Source of the DNA: Medicago truncatula | Lineage: Eukaryota > Streptophyta > Magnoliopsida > Fabales > Fabaceae | Assembly: GCF_003473485.1 (NCBI RefSeq) | Contig: NC_053043.1 | Span: forward strand, 29,984,576-30,048,575 | Direction of reading: 5' to 3' | Length of the DNA stretch: 64,000 bases | Part shown: positions 21,490 through 34,136 of the stretch, piece by piece | Layout: every line of letters begins with the position of its first letter | Position numbering within the stretch: position 1 is the first letter of the stretch | Notes under the pieces: model-generated | The model's database searches: none | What the model was told of the DNA's origin: nothing | What the model saw: the letters and a program-made list of their open reading frames with translations, nothing else | Made by a program: the position numbers and the translations under genes

Positions 21490-22215
21490 AAAGATGTAGG
21501 CTAACTAAACATATGTCTTCTTTGTCGTTTCATGTCAACATGAGCAATTAGGTTGAAGTCGATGAAAGAACGTCTCAGAGAAATCTGGGAGCCTAGAAGT
21601 GGCGTCACAATAAAGAAGGTAGTGAATAAGCGTTATATGTTCCAGTTTTACCACAAGGTAGATAAGGAGAGAATTAAGTGAAGAGGTCCATGGGACTTTC
21701 AAAACCATATGTTGGTTTTAAATAAGGTGAAGCAAGGATATGTTTTCACAAACATATCGCCATATCATATTCCTATTTGGGTGTAAATTCATCAGACACT
21801 AAATGGGTATATCAAACACAAATTTGATGAGCAGGTTGGGAATGTGTTAAAAAGGTTTCTAGAATATGATAAAAACAACAATATTGGGTTTTGGCGAACA
21901 TATATGCGGGTCAAGTTTGATATTTATGTGAGGAAGCCAACGAAGCTTGAAGAGTGAATCAACAAACTATGAGGCGAATGGTTTACATTTACATTCAGAT
22001 ACGAGGGGATTAGTGGTTTTAGTTTTCTCTGTGGAGTTCTACGACACAAGATTTTTGCCCGAAAGTTATGGAGATGGAGGATAATGATAACTTCAGGCTC
22101 TATGGCCAGAATTGCAAGCAAAACATCAATGTCGTAGTGCAGTCATTGGCTATGTGAATGGGGAGAACAACAGTCAATGTGCAAAATAACACAGAAGAAG
22201 CACAAGACACAAAAT
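21490..22215 (+). pseudogene. LINE ORF1 remnant (DUF4283-type)
   Basis: One frame reads LKSMKERLREIWEP, then KRYMFQFYHKVDKERI, RGPWDFQNHMLVLNKV, FWRTYMRVKFDIYVRKP and FRYEGISGFSFLCG. This is the order of the DUF4283 domain followed by a zinc knuckle, the ORF1 product of plant L1-type LINEs. A few in-frame stops interrupt it (the first after KERIK). The zinc knuckle has lost some Cys/His spacing. No endonuclease or reverse transcriptase follows, so it is a 5' fragment. Confidence 0.75.
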
Positions 22216-22417
22216 GTAAGAACAAGTCTGGACGCAACTAAACTCAGTTAATCACTAGTACATGAGTGGGTACACGTTTAATTCCTAGGCAAACAAGTAA
22301 GAGGGAAGCAATTGTACATGTGAACAGGTTAGTGCATTATAATAACATTTGTTGCTTAAAACCTAGATGTTATGGATTTTCAAGACTCCATATATAAGGA
22401 GAGAGATGAGGAAGGAT

Positions 22418-22458
<41 letters not shown>

Positions 22459-23653
22459 CAATTATATTGGTTCCTCTTACAATCCAGGAGTAGTCCAGTC
22501 CCCTTGCACTTCCAAGAGATTTTCATTATAATCACAACTAATTACAAATGCTTAAGGACACAAACAAGAGACTTCAAATGCTCAAGTATACAATCAAGAA
22601 ACTTCCATGCTCAATCACAAATGAAAGAGACTTCTAAAAGTTTACAAATAAAATATTTGTTTTACACTTGATATAAAATAAGAGGTGTAAGCAATTACTA
22701 ACAAAGCAGACTCTATGAACTTGTAATTTCTAAGATATAAACTTAGTAAGAAATTCTCAAGTGTTCTATGTGTTTTTTAATTTGAGAGAGTAAGAGCACA
22801 ATTACAATAGCATAGTGTTATTGTTATTCTTCGCAAGGATTTGAGAGATATTGGAGAGGTGCAAGCGTATTAAGAGTTGTTGTGAAGCTTCAAATAATAG
22901 ACGTTGGAATGTTATCTTATACGGTTAATGTTGTTGGCATAGACATTTGAAATCTATTAGTGCAAGTAGAATTATCTGTTTCTTTCATTTTGTTTTTGAA
23001 TTTGACTAAACATGTGATCGAGAAGAAGACAAATTGTATTGCTGAAATTGACCCTTCCCATAAGAAGACAAAGCTGGCTAAGCTTATGGGTCCCTCAAAG
23101 TCTCAATGACTCATAGTCGGGGTGACTCAGAGTCTTCACTTGTTTCTCAGTAGTTTTTTCTCTTATGATCTAAAAGTTGACTTCTAGTTGACCTTTCTTC
23201 AGATCTTCTACCAAGTCTTCCAGCTTCTCTAGTGCTTCAGACGCTCTTATACATGTTCATACCTTGTTAAATTTTAATATATGGTCCTCCACACTTGAAC
23301 ATATATTAGCATATCAAGTTGTTATTTAATACTTTGTTATCATCAAATATTTAGAGACATCAAACAAACCAATTTTGTTCCAACACATTGATGTTTTATT
23401 GGTATTTTAGCACAAAATTCTTACTTTGAAAAGAAAATTTTGCACAATTTTTTTTTCAAAACGATTTAAAATTTAAGACGGAGGGAGTACTATCAAAGTC
23501 TAAGGGGTAAGAAAACAATACTCTCTCCGGTCATTAAGATAAGAAATTTTTTAAAAAAAGTTTTGCTCCTTTTTATAAGAAAATGTCATAATTTTTAAGG
23601 TGTAGTTACTGTTAAAAGAATTTTTTATCCATCGTTAATGACTTATTTATTTA
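22216..23653. other. Unclassified repeat-like DNA left of the Helitron
   Basis: Includes an (AT)n microsatellite at about 22419-22457 and diverged direct repeats (caagagacttcaaatgctcaa and caagaaacttccatgctcaa near 22565-22615). A MITE-end word (gacggagggagtact) lies near 23480 with its partner ctctctccggtc near 23523. No coding region found. Confidence 0.4.
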
Positions 23654-23690
23654 CTAGTCGAGATACCCATGCTGAACACGGGTAGTGTGG
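23654..23690 (-). repeat. Helitron 3' terminus: hairpin plus CTAG
   Basis: The plus strand shows ctag (23654-23657), tcgaga, then tacccatg (23664-23671), loop ctgaa, and cacgggta (23677-23684). The stem is 8 bp with one G-U pair, and the hairpin lies 6 bases before CTAG, the standard plant Helitron geometry. Confidence 0.85.
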
Positions 23691-24510
23691 CGCGGCAAAA
23701 TAAAACAATAGTGTATAATTTTATAAAGTATGTACACTTAGTATTCAATTAAATTGACCTGGGAAAATATTGAAGTAATAGTATACAATCTAAGTAAGGA
23801 TTTATAATATGGAGTGAAATAGGAAGGTATCATAAATAGTAATAATATTACACATTATAAAGTATTAATCATAAATGATTACTAATTACCACATGAACAG
23901 AGTGATATGACGACAATCTTGAACATTCAAATCGATTGAAAAGGAAAAATGAACATGAATTTTTATTTTTAACTTTGAGCAGGAAAAATAAACATGCAAA
24001 TCGATTGAAACTTAAATCAATGAAAATATTAAGACGATATTGGATGAAAGTGAAAAGAAAATACATAGTTTGTTTTGTAGCCATTTTGGTATTGTGGTCC
24101 CTAGCTGAAACCGACCTGTCGGTGTTCAATGTTGTGAAAGGAAAATACATAATTTTGTAGCCATTTTGGAAACGTTGGAAAGGGAAAGAAGCGAAATCCA
24201 GTTCACACCATTTAATAATAATAGTTGTTAAATGGGCCTAGAATTTGGATTAAGATTAAAAGGCCAGATTTTTACCAACTTATGTTATTGCATATTGTAG
24301 AGGTTCTAATAACAATTTATTGATATAAAAAGTTGATTGATGAACAATAGTAAAGCATGGATTAGATGATTATTGACACAACAATATTATAAGAACAATG
24401 GTGAAACAGAAAGGCATAATGTTCATAATATGGTAGTGATATTACAAAAATTAAATTGCGATAATTAGGTAAGAACAATACTACAATAATAATCGATGAT
24501 AGATTATAAG

Positions 24511-25426
24511 TTAATAATGTCTAGATACTTTCATAATGGAAACGATGTTTTTGGCCATGATTGAGTCACATTTAAATTTCAGAAGGCTTTCTGGATAAAT
24601 TCGATTGGTCAAGCAGAAGGCTTTCCATCCACGTCCAATTATGACAGTTGGTCCTTGATTTATCGTTTCCTTTTTGAATATCAGTTTGCAAACAATGATA
24701 GTGTTAGAGGTGCCACACAATCTTAGGTACTCATGATTTATAAGTTGAAGGAAATTTTCAAGGTTTGTTGGTAGAATCTGAAATGGAAGAAAATAAATAA
24801 GGTATATTTTTGTTTGAAAAATAGTAAAAAAAAATATTGATTTAGAAACATAATGAAGGATAGAAGAGTTACCAATTTTGAACTAATTGGATCTTTGTCT
24901 GGCATGTCTACATCAAATGTAAGATCTTTAAGACAGGAAGTAGTATGTTTATGATATGTGGATATTCATTTTTTGGTGTAGAACCATTGAAGATTTTGAT
25001 TTGGAATGTACTATTACCCAAATATGTGAAAGACATAAGTGGATTTGAAGGTATATGATAAAAAAATCTGAATTGGTGCCAACCTTCTGTAAGTATTGGC
25101 ATAAGCATACATTTGTTAAACTGAACTTGATGACTATTTCCATAACCATCTTGCAAGCTCCAGATGTCTATTAGTTCGTCGTAATGTTCAGCAACAAAAA
25201 GGGGATCTTTTTCGCAAATTATCTGTTATACAAATAAATAAAACAATGTTACTAAAGTGATGATAAAAACTCAGAAAAATGAAGTGAAAAAGAGTAGTAT
25301 TACATCAGTGCGGACAGCTATGAAGAATGGTCTATTATGCTCAGATGTCATTAAAGGAGCAATGCTGCAATTTACGGATCTTTCATTGGTTGGTACTTGA
25401 CTAATTGGCGATGAAGTTGATTCCAT
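24511..25426 (-). pseudogene. B3-domain (REM-like) gene B, frameshifted
   Basis: Three exons on the minus strand: 25304-25426 (MESTSSPIS..., 41 codons), 24873-25222 and 24511-24777. Exon 2 reads GNSHQVQFNKC, EGWHQFRFFYHIP and NSTFQIKIFNGSTPKNEYP, a B3 fold. Exon 3 starts ILPTNL and holds VIIGRGWKAFCLTNRIYPESLLKFKCD, the strand-rich core of a second B3 domain. Exon 2 is 350 bp, whereas the intact neighbour has 351 bp; the frame shifts near 24960, so one base has been lost. A TATA-like TATAAATA lies about 45 bases upstream (near 25470). B3 proteins of the REM group are plant DNA-binding factors; a target is unknown. The copy is probably inactive unless this is a sequence error. Confidence 0.7.
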
Positions 25427-25808
25427 TGAGTAGTGAAGAGTTATATGATTTGGCAGTGTAAGATGTATTTATAGTTGAAACCTATTCTTAGATTTGAGTC
25501 ATACATTAAAAAAATAATGTAATATATTATTTGACGTGTAATTTTCGATGTATCTTGTTTGTCCTTATTGAGTTTAATAAAAAACAATATAATATAATTT
25601 GTTTTGTATAAAAGTATATGAAGCGAAATGTCAAAAGTCTGTACATAATATTCCAAAGGAATATATAAGCATGCAAGCAAATAGTGTTAAAGCAACAAAA
25701 CACATTAATGTAAAATGTACTATTTTGGTCAAAGTTATAGTTGGCTATCATAAATGATTGTTCGAAAGCCAAAGCTTATTATGCATAGTAGTTTAGAAAT
25801 TTATAGTA

Positions 25809-25955
25809 CTCCCTCCGGTCTCAAATGTAAGCAACTTTTCACTTTTTAGGTTCATTCAATAAACAATGTATGTGGTCCATATTATAGACTATGTACATCA
25901 TTTATTGAATGAATCTAAAAAGTAAAAAGTTGCTTACAATTGAGACCGGAGGGAG
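25809..25955. mobile_element. Stowaway-type MITE, 147 bp, TA target duplication
   Basis: Nearly perfect inverted repeats run from ctccctccggtctcaa on the left to ttgagaccggagggag on the right, with about 60 bp paired per arm. TA stands on both sides. This is the Tc1/mariner-type pattern. It lies between two B3 genes inside the Helitron, so it inserted there or was carried along. Confidence 0.85.
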
Positions 25956-26155
25956 TATACTATTATATGAGTTATTGAATTGTCATATCAATCATGTGCA
26001 TAAATTAATAAGGTGAAAGATATATATAGTGTTGAATAAAAAAATTAAAATTAATTAAGTAATTATAACATATAACATATATATTTTAAAGTATTTTTTT
26101 TCTTATTTAAAGCCATTGACATTGACATTGACAAATTTATTCACACCAAGTAGAG

Positions 26156-26565
26156 ATGAATCCTATAATATGGACTTCGAAGTTGTCAGAGAAATCAATG
26201 GCTATGGTAAATATAGTTTTTATGCCGCTAAAAATTTTATAGTTATTTATATTGATTAAAATCGCATTCAAAAACACAAATTTCATCGTTATAATTTTGC
26301 ATATATTTTGCAGCATTTTCCAAAACATGTTAGTGAACAACTGAATATCAATGAGAATAATAGCTTAAATGTCATAGATGAAGAAACACAAAAGACATAC
26401 GTATGTGAAATTGAAATTGATCGCATGAATGAAAGTTGTAAGTTCATTGGAAAAAGATGGTTTGAATTTATCGGCTCGACTCAATCTTTAGTTGGGTCCT
26501 TTCTAATGTTTAATTTTGAAATTCCAACACGAAGATTGTATGTTTGTCCCGCTGAGTTGTTATAA
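26156..26565 (+). CDS. Small single B3-domain protein (REM-like), gene C
   Basis: Two exons on the plus strand, opposite to the other two B3 genes: 26156-26206 (MNPIIWTSKLSEKSMAM) and 26314-26565, joined in phase 0, for 100 residues. Exon 2 begins HFPKHVSEQLNI, the standard B3 entry helix, and continues KTYVCEIEIDR, FIGKRWFEFIGS and LVGSFLMFNFE, the B3 barrel order. It ends at TAA 26563-26565. Exon 2 has the same length (252 bp) as the last exon of gene A. There is no nuclear signal or second domain. It may be a complete minimal B3 protein or a partial copy; no defect is visible. Confidence 0.65.
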
Positions 26566-26980
26566 AATATTTGTAGTAACTATGTTTTAAATTAGAAATG
26601 GTATCGATAAGAGTAATGTATTATTTAAAGTTATTGTAAATTGAAAAAAATTAAATAATGTTTTATCATAATCAATTTCATCGTAGTTTATCATATTTAA
26701 AAAGGAAGAACATACAATATGTTATCGCTACTATATCCTATTGAGGTGATATGCAGGTATTAAAAGGTAGAAATATACTAAATAATTGTAAGGTTTGATG
26801 AAATGAAAATATAGAAGTGAAAACTTAAAATGTAGATTAATCTCAATAGAACATAGAGAATTGATGAACTGAGTACAACATAATTAAACAAACCTGACAG
26901 GAATTAAAGTATAGTGATATTAAACACACTACATGGTGAAGATTAAACATAGTAGTAGATGAAACACATTGAAGAAGTTC

Positions 26981-27862
26981 TTAGGCAGATGCATTAGATG
27001 TAGATGTTGAAGCAACTTGGTAGACATGACACTTCACATTATCGGAAAGGTCCAATTTCAAGCGAATAGTTTGGCCAATTTTGAATCGGTTTGCTTTGTA
27101 GAAATGATCCCTTTTGGTTTCAAATTGTGTTGTCAATTTTCCATCATTGAGAAAGTAAACTTCAAAGTTTTCTTCTTTTCCACTATCGCCACAAAATATG
27201 AGACCTGGTATCGATATTGTTTCAGAATTTGGCTAAAATCATCGTTGACTGTCTGCACATTAAAATAGATAATTTGAATAAATATGATACATTTAATGTT
27301 AATACTTTGAAGCATGAACTATTTATTAAAACCTTCATTGAGCTGAGAAAGTCATGTTCATCAAGTGTAATGTCACAGTAGGCAGTTTGATGAGGTACTG
27401 TGCTGCGACTATGCCACTTAGGGAGTTCACTATGGTCAGTCACCTCCTTGAACATTTCCACAACAAACATATTGTTTCCGTAATAACCAAAGACAACTTC
27501 TACATCTTCAGGAAACTCATTGAAGTGCTTAACCTCAATCCATCCGTTAGTCAAGAGAGGATTAAGAAAACTTTTGGTGCAAGTTAAGAGGTGGCCCCTG
27601 TCATCTTGATTAAGAACATACCATGAACCCTTGAGTTGATTGTAATATTTTTGAGTAAATGATGGATCCACCTCAGCATACATCTAAAGAAATATAAGAA
27701 AAACAAACAGATCTAATTGTTAGGAAAATATTTAGTCTTAAGAAATTGCAGGTAAAAAATTAAATTGTGATGAATTAATATAAAGCTAACTTGTACTGAT
27801 AACTTAATAGCAGAGAAAGTTTCAATGGGCTCCTTAGCAAGTACTTTTCTTATTGCATCCAT
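26981..27862 (-). CDS. Two-part B3-domain protein (REM-like), gene A
   Basis: Three exons on the minus strand, all phase 0: 27791-27862 (MDAIRKVLAKEP..., 24 codons), 27333-27683 (117 codons) and 26981-27232 (83 codons plus stop), giving 224 residues. Exon 2 holds GSWYVLNQDDRGHLLTC, FLNPLLTNGWIEVKHFNEFP and VEVVFGYYGNNMFVVEMF, a complete B3-like barrel. Exon 3 reads FEVYFLNDGKLTT, FYKANRFKIGQTIRLKLDL and HVYQVAS, a second one. A TATA-like TATAAATACTC lies about 60 bases upstream. No break is seen, so it could be expressed. It sits 3' of the Helitron helicase, where Helitrons often carry captured host genes. The REM/B3 family binds DNA in plant development; the specific role is unknown. Confidence 0.75.
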
Positions 27863-27869
27863 TGTAAAA

Positions 27870-28920
27870 TAAATCTATGTTGAGTAATTATAATGATGTA
27901 TAGAGTTTGGGATTGCAGTGAGTATTTATATCAATAATGTTGTTATGTAGTTATTGTCAATACAAATTGAGTTGGTGAATTCTTGAGCAAAATAAAGTAT
28001 TATAATATTTAGTTTGGTTGTTCTATGAAAAGTACTAATTTAAAATGATTTTGTGCATTGAAATGTAGCAAGCAGGATTCCTTATATTTATGTCGCGTGA
28101 ACATAGTAATGAGTTTGTCTTATTGTGGCATGCATTTAACTTGATTAGCCATTTCATTGAGTGTAACTTGAAAAGCATAGTTTATTGAAATGTAAAAGCT
28201 AAATCTACCAAAGACAATTCATGAGAAAGCTATAAAGTTAACATAACTTGCAGCAATATCAATAAAATGAGAAATACAAATTCATTGCTAAGTCTAAAAA
28301 GCAACAATTTCCAAGTCATGCCCAGCTTCACATTTCTGCAGCTGCAGCTAAACTTGATGTGTGTTCCCATCATTAGGCATTCTTTACTGCAAATAGTGTA
28401 CCATATGTAAACAAAAGTATTCAGTAAAGTAATGAATCAGTAGGTGGTTGATTAACACTTACAAATCAATGAAGAGTGGTTTTGTTCAAGTCATTCATCC
28501 AGTCTCATTAATGAGTTGATATGATTTATCAATTCATTCAGTATTTATTCTAATTTTGATTGAGTTATATTTGATCACATGGTATAGGCTTCTTGTATAA
28601 CATAGATGAGCATATGAATATTATATTTATATTAACAATTCAGAGGCCAAAATATAATTTGAGTATTATATAAAAAATGTAGAAAATAATGACCATGAAG
28701 ATTAAAAATTGCAAGTTATGGTCATGTTTATCAGTAGCCAGACAAAATTGAAGCATGTACCCAGGTAGATCAATCTGTGTATAAAAAAAAATTACAATTT
28801 GAAAACTTAATGATATTAAAATGAAATTTTTTGTTATGATACAAACAATCATATATATTGATGTTAATATTGACAATAAAGTTAATGAAAACATGGAAAT
28901 AAATTTACTCAGTAAAGGTT
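27870..28920. other. Helitron internal spacer
   Basis: AT-rich DNA between B3 gene A and the helicase 3' end. No domain was recognised on either strand. Confidence 0.4.
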
Positions 28921-28921
28921 A

Positions 28922-31115
28922 TCAAAAACTTCCTTGTAAACCACATTTGTGGTGCTGGAAAGTGGTTTTTTTTTCTAGATCATGAATCAAGATTTTTAGA
29001 CCAGCTTTAGTCCTGACCTTGGAGAATGTAACGTACAATTGACCATGACTGAACACTGATCTTGGCAAATATAGACCAACACTGTCAAGAGTTTGGCCTT
29101 GTGACTTATTTATAGTCATTGCATAGGATACAATAATAGGAAACTGTCTTCTGATAAGTTAAAAAGGCCAGGGAGATTGAGAATGTGACATGGACATTCT
29201 TGGTATATATGTTAGGTTGCCAACATTTTTACCTGAAATGATCTTAGCTTCAATCACATGATTAGCCATCCTAGTAACAATTAGTCAAGTACCGTTGCAT
29301 AATCCCTCTACTTGATCTAAATTTCTTAATAGCATTATAGGAGTCCCAACTTTCAGTTTAATTTTATGGTTTGGAAGTCCTGAAGTTCTTAATGTACTTA
29401 AGAATTCTGGAGTGAATAACTGAAAAGACTGGCATTGATCGTTAACTTTGACCTATCTATGGAATCAGAGCTGAAGTATTCTTTCTCTTCTCCTTCATGA
29501 ATAAAACAGAATTAGTTTAGTGAATATGTAGTAATTTTGAATGTATATCATAGAGTCAATCAATAATGAGGATTGTGCATACCTGGAATAATTGAAAGAA
29601 CATAGTCATTGATTGTATCAACCGCATCTATGGTTGATGCAAGTATAGGTCTTTGCTGTAGATAATCAGGATTGTTGTACATATTCAAAAAGTTTGGATA
29701 AGTACTTTTCATAATAGCATCAATTAGATCATCAAACTCCTTAATTAACAGGTCATCAGGTATTTCAAAATCTGCAATGCCATCATTTGCCTCAGATATC
29801 TTTCCCTCACCAACCTTTAGTATCCATTCGGAGAAAGTCTTTAACTCATCAGCATCAGATGATCCAGCATTAGATCGTAGGCGCATATTTTTAGTCAGTG
29901 TTAGAACAATACATTCATCCCAAATGTATGAAGAATTTATTGATGAATGTACAATGTCTGACCTGTCAGCTCTTGGTACAACTGGTAAAATTTGCCTAAA
30001 GTCTCCTCCAAACACAATGACCTTGCCACCAAATATTTTGTCACCGTCCACAGTGTCAGACATAATGTCTTTTAGAGTTCTATCCGAAGCTTCAAAACAG
30101 AACTTATGAGCCATTGGTGCCTCATCCCATATGATCAAGTTTGTAACTTTTAACAGTTTTGCAAGATCGCTATTACCATCAATGTTACATGTTGAGTTTT
30201 CAAATAAAGGCACAGGTATTTTGAATTTGGAGTAAGCAGTTCGCCCTCCAGGTAACAAAAGAGAAGCAATACCACTTGTTGCAACAGTTAGAACAATTTT
30301 ACCCTGACTCCTCAATGCAGCAGCTAAAGTTGTCCACATAAATGTTTTGCTTGTTCCTCCGTAACCATGTAAGAAAAACACACCACCATTTTGTCCATTA
30401 ACAACATACATTATTTTATGATAAATGCCTCTTTGTTCATATGAATTTGTATAAAATATATATTAAAGCTATGAATTGATAGTTAGAAATAATCGAAATA
30501 ACACTAATGTATTTGCACTTTACCTGTTAGAGTACTGAATAGTCTTTTGAATTCAAACTTCAACACATCTTCATCATAGTTAAGCTCATCATAAATCAAT
30601 TTGTTACCAAGCTCTTCCATGACATAATCTGTTGGGTATGCAAATCCTTTAAATTCCTTTAAAGATCTTCTATTCTTCTCCATGTGCTTTTCAATTAATG
30701 TCAGAGTTAAGTTATTAATTTGATCATCAGTGAGCTCCAAATCTGGTAGGATTAGAATATAATAAAATGAGAATAAAATTATTCAATAATAGAAAAAGAT
30801 ATAAGTATAATTATACCTCTGTTATTAGCCACTCATCTTTGTTCGTATAGAACACCATCGCTTAACTACTTCCACGTGTTATTACAAACATGAACTGGCA
30901 TGTCCATTGTCGCGGTAAGTAGCAGAGTTACAAATAGTATTCTTATGAAAACATCGGTTGCCCAAACACTCATTTCCTTTATTGCTTCTATATATTCTTT
31001 ATCATCCCCCAAGAAGCCCATTGCATAACATGCTTCCCTAAAAGTATCGTAGTAAATGTTATTGACAGTTTTAATATCTTCATAGGAAGTTTGTCCCTTG
31101 ACAAATGCTAACCAT
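28922..31115 (-). pseudogene. Helitron PIF1-like helicase, N-terminal half and Rep domain missing
   Basis: The minus-strand reading starts abruptly near TSYEDIKTVNNIYYDTFREACYAMGFLGDD, a known segment upstream of the Helitron helicase core, and continues to LTDDQINNLTL. The main open part (29560-30411) has Walker A GYGGTSKT (the family has GYGGTGKT, so one Gly is Ser), Walker B LIIWDEAPM, and VFGGDFRQILPVVPR. The end at 28922-29119 has [18 protein letters not shown] and YVTFSKVRT, the conserved PIF1 C-terminal motifs. Several stops and frame changes lie between 29120 and 29560 and near 30850. The Rep HUH motif and zinc finger are absent. The helicase would have unwound DNA in rolling-circle transposition; this copy cannot. 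Confidence 0.85.
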
Positions 31116-31642
31116 CTTTTTCCTCAGCTCGACAGCAGAAATCTTGAGTATGGAAGCAGACAACTCATCCCAGAAGATGAATCTGATTTTTTCTTCCTCA
31201 TGGACATCAGTGACTTCAACCTTGTATTTAATAGATTAACAACAATGGATTATAGTCATGATCAGTGCGTTAAAAAAAGTCTTTAGAATTCACATTGCAT
31301 TGTGAAAATGAGCAGTGATAAATCATTAATTGGTTGTGATATTACAATACAATATACCTTGGCAATGGCTCATCATTTTTATGTTTATGATAACACATCC
31401 ACTTATCACCTTCGAGCTTGACACTTCTAGTGCATTGGTTGCATCCATCATAAGTCCAACCATGTCTTGTTGTATTTAACTTTTTGATTTCGGCAACGGT
31501 GACACATGATAACTCCTGTACTCAAAAGTCTATAATGGTGAGAAAGAATAAAAGATGGATAATAGTTCAGAAGATAATAGTGCTGAAAAAGTACCTGACT
31601 GATATTAGAAATCTCAGCAAGACTAAGAAATTTGGCATTAGA

Positions 31643-34136
31643 CATTATGTAACGCCCTATTTTATTATTTATTTATTTTATTGAGTTTAGATGTCTTTTT
31701 ATAGTTTAGTCGATTTATTTTGATGGTGATATTTTGTTATGTTATATGTTGATATTTATTAGTATAATATATATGTTATGTGGTGTAGAAATATATTTGT
31801 TATTTGGTGTGGAAATATTACGTTATTTGGTGTAGAAATATTATGTTATGTGGTGTGGAAATATTATGTTATTTGGTATAGAAATATATATGTTATCTGG
31901 TGTAGAAATATATTTCTTATTTGGTGTAAAAATATATATGTTATAGAAATATATTTGTTATAGAGATATATTTGTTATTTGTTATAGAAATATTTTATAT
32001 TTGTTATAGAAATAAGTAGGTTAAGGATTTATATAAAAGGGGAGAGTTAGAATTAGAAAATAAGGATGACGTGAAAACTGTTTTTGGAGAAAAAGGGAGA
32101 AAATCAAGAGAAGAGAAGAGTCAGAGGAGAGAAAGCGGTAGAGTCCTTCATCGATCAATCTAAGGTAAGGGTGAGACTAACCTTCTTTAATCATAAGTAT
32201 GTAATCCTGAAAAAAGGTTTAACCTTGTAGTCGTTAATAGGTTTTGATGTTGTAGAATTAGGGTTTGAAACTAAAATTGATCGTAGAAAGAGTAGATAAT
32301 CCGATGAATTAAGTTGATAATTAGTAAATTTCTAAAATAATGTTTTGGGTCAAGTTTTATATGGTTTTGAGTGCCTTATCATGTATAGAAATGGTTAGCA
32401 AGTTTTGGAATCAAATTTGGGCATTGGGAAGTCAAAATTGGGATTTTGGGGTGAAAAATGAGTTTTTCCCGAGAGTTGCACAGTGACAACATCTTCTGTT
32501 TTATGTTCTTGCGTCTTTTTCACATGTTTCTGTTTTGAATTGGCCTTTGGTGTAAACATGAAAGTTGTAGATAATTGTGTTAGCTTTCCAGTGGCTTTGG
32601 TTTGACTTGAAAATGATTTTTGGTTTTTGAGATACGATGAAAATAATTAATGGAGGTCTTAGTGAAATTTTATGAAAATTCAGCATAACTGTTTCTAAGT
32701 TAATCCAAAACTTAGGGAATAATTCCAAACCTCAAAACTAGAAGTACTATGAGTTCAACTAGGGTGTTTAAGAGTATTTAACCTATGTTGTGATTGATCT
32801 AATTTGGTTTGACGTAAATATCTTTGTTGGATAATTTGAAATACATATATTATGTGAATGTTGTTGTTGAATAATTTGAGTTACATATATTTATGTGGAA
32901 AATGTATGATATAGAAAATAATGTTGTTATACCATTCAAGTTGTTATTATTAATGATGCTATGTTGTGAAGTTGTTGTATGTTGTTGTCTCTGCTTTATT
33001 GATTATTAAATCATTAAGTTGCATATGTTGGTTAAGTTGTTAAAGTTGTAAGTTGTTGTCAATGTCGTTAAATTTGTAAGTTGTTGTCGATGTCGTTGAA
33101 GTTGTTGGTTGTTGTTGCATTAGTCGTTGAGTCTATGCATACTCATACTCATTTAAGTTGAGGGCTTGATGCCCTGTAATGTATATTTATACAAATTATG
33201 TGTAGGGCTTGATGCTCTGTAAGTTAAGGGCTTGATGCCTACACTCAATACGTTGGGGACTTGATGCCCTGATTGGTACCACATGCATGATTAAGAGGTC
33301 GTAGTTGCATTTTTGTCTAGATGGTTCAAGATGCGTAAGATGTCTAAGTTGCATTGTCAAGTTGAAGTCGTGTCGTTGTTGTTAAGTTGTTATTCACCCA
33401 TGTGTCGTTAATGAAGTGTTTATGATGTTGATTATGATGTTGTTTTATGATGTGATTATGTTGTTATATGATGATGTTTATGATGTGAAGTATATGATGT
33501 TATAAAATGATGTTATGATGTGATGTTTATGTTGCTGTATGACGTTGTGTATAATGTAATGAATATGAAGTTAATGATGATTAGAAGTTGATTGAGTTAT
33601 TAATGAAGTTTTATAAGAAGAGTAATGTTATTAATTGATGAAGTATAAGTTGTTAAATGCTTTTGATGAATTATATGCTTATTATTATTGAATGTGAAAT
33701 TTCACCCATTCTGCTTGGAAATGTTGCTCTTCGTATGAGTAACTTGCAGGTGATCGAGATTAAGTTGCTGTTAGATTGCTGCCGTGAGTGGACTATCTCT
33801 CACGTGTGTCTTTAGGTGCTCTGATACGTAACATGATGAGAACTTTGTTGCATGTTTTTCTATTCTTTACGTATTGTTTATGAATGTACAAGATTAAGTT
33901 GTTAATTGGATTTTTATGAGATATTTTGATGAGGCCTTCGTGCCAAGACTATTTTAGATGTTGAAATAAATTCTGATGCGAAGTTTTTGAATATTATGTT
34001 GATTGAATTTTGAAGGAAAATTAGTTAATTATTCCATTTATGTTTTAAGAAATGAAGTGTGACATTCCGTTTGTGATGAATACTCTGATTATTTAAATGA
34101 AATTTTTATGTTGGGAAAACGGGGTGTTACACATTA
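31643..34136. mobile_element. Solo LTR (LTR retrotransposon fossil, probably Ty3/gypsy, Tekay-like), 2,484 bp
   Basis: The LTR runs 31648-34131, from TGTAACGCCC to GGGTGTTACA, and is flanked by the 5-bp target duplication CATTA (31643-31647 and 34132-34136). No internal region is present, so it is a solo LTR left by recombination. Length, TGTAAC ends and the repeated word ggcttgatgccc suggest the Tekay/Del group. It is nested in an exon of the Helitron's RPA gene and so is younger than the Helitron. Confidence 0.85.
31775..32015. repeat. Short tandem array inside the solo LTR
   Basis: About eight degenerate units of 24-27 bases with the core gttatttggtgtagaaatat, diverging towards the right end. 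Confidence 0.8.

Noticed and set aside
22216-23300. Suspected LTR element left of the Helitron
   Set aside because: Direct repeats are short and no TG...CA ends or target duplication could be found, so no family is claimed.
29777-30109. 110-codon plus-strand frame
   Set aside because: Antisense shadow of the Helitron helicase, which has clear PIF1 motifs on the other strand.
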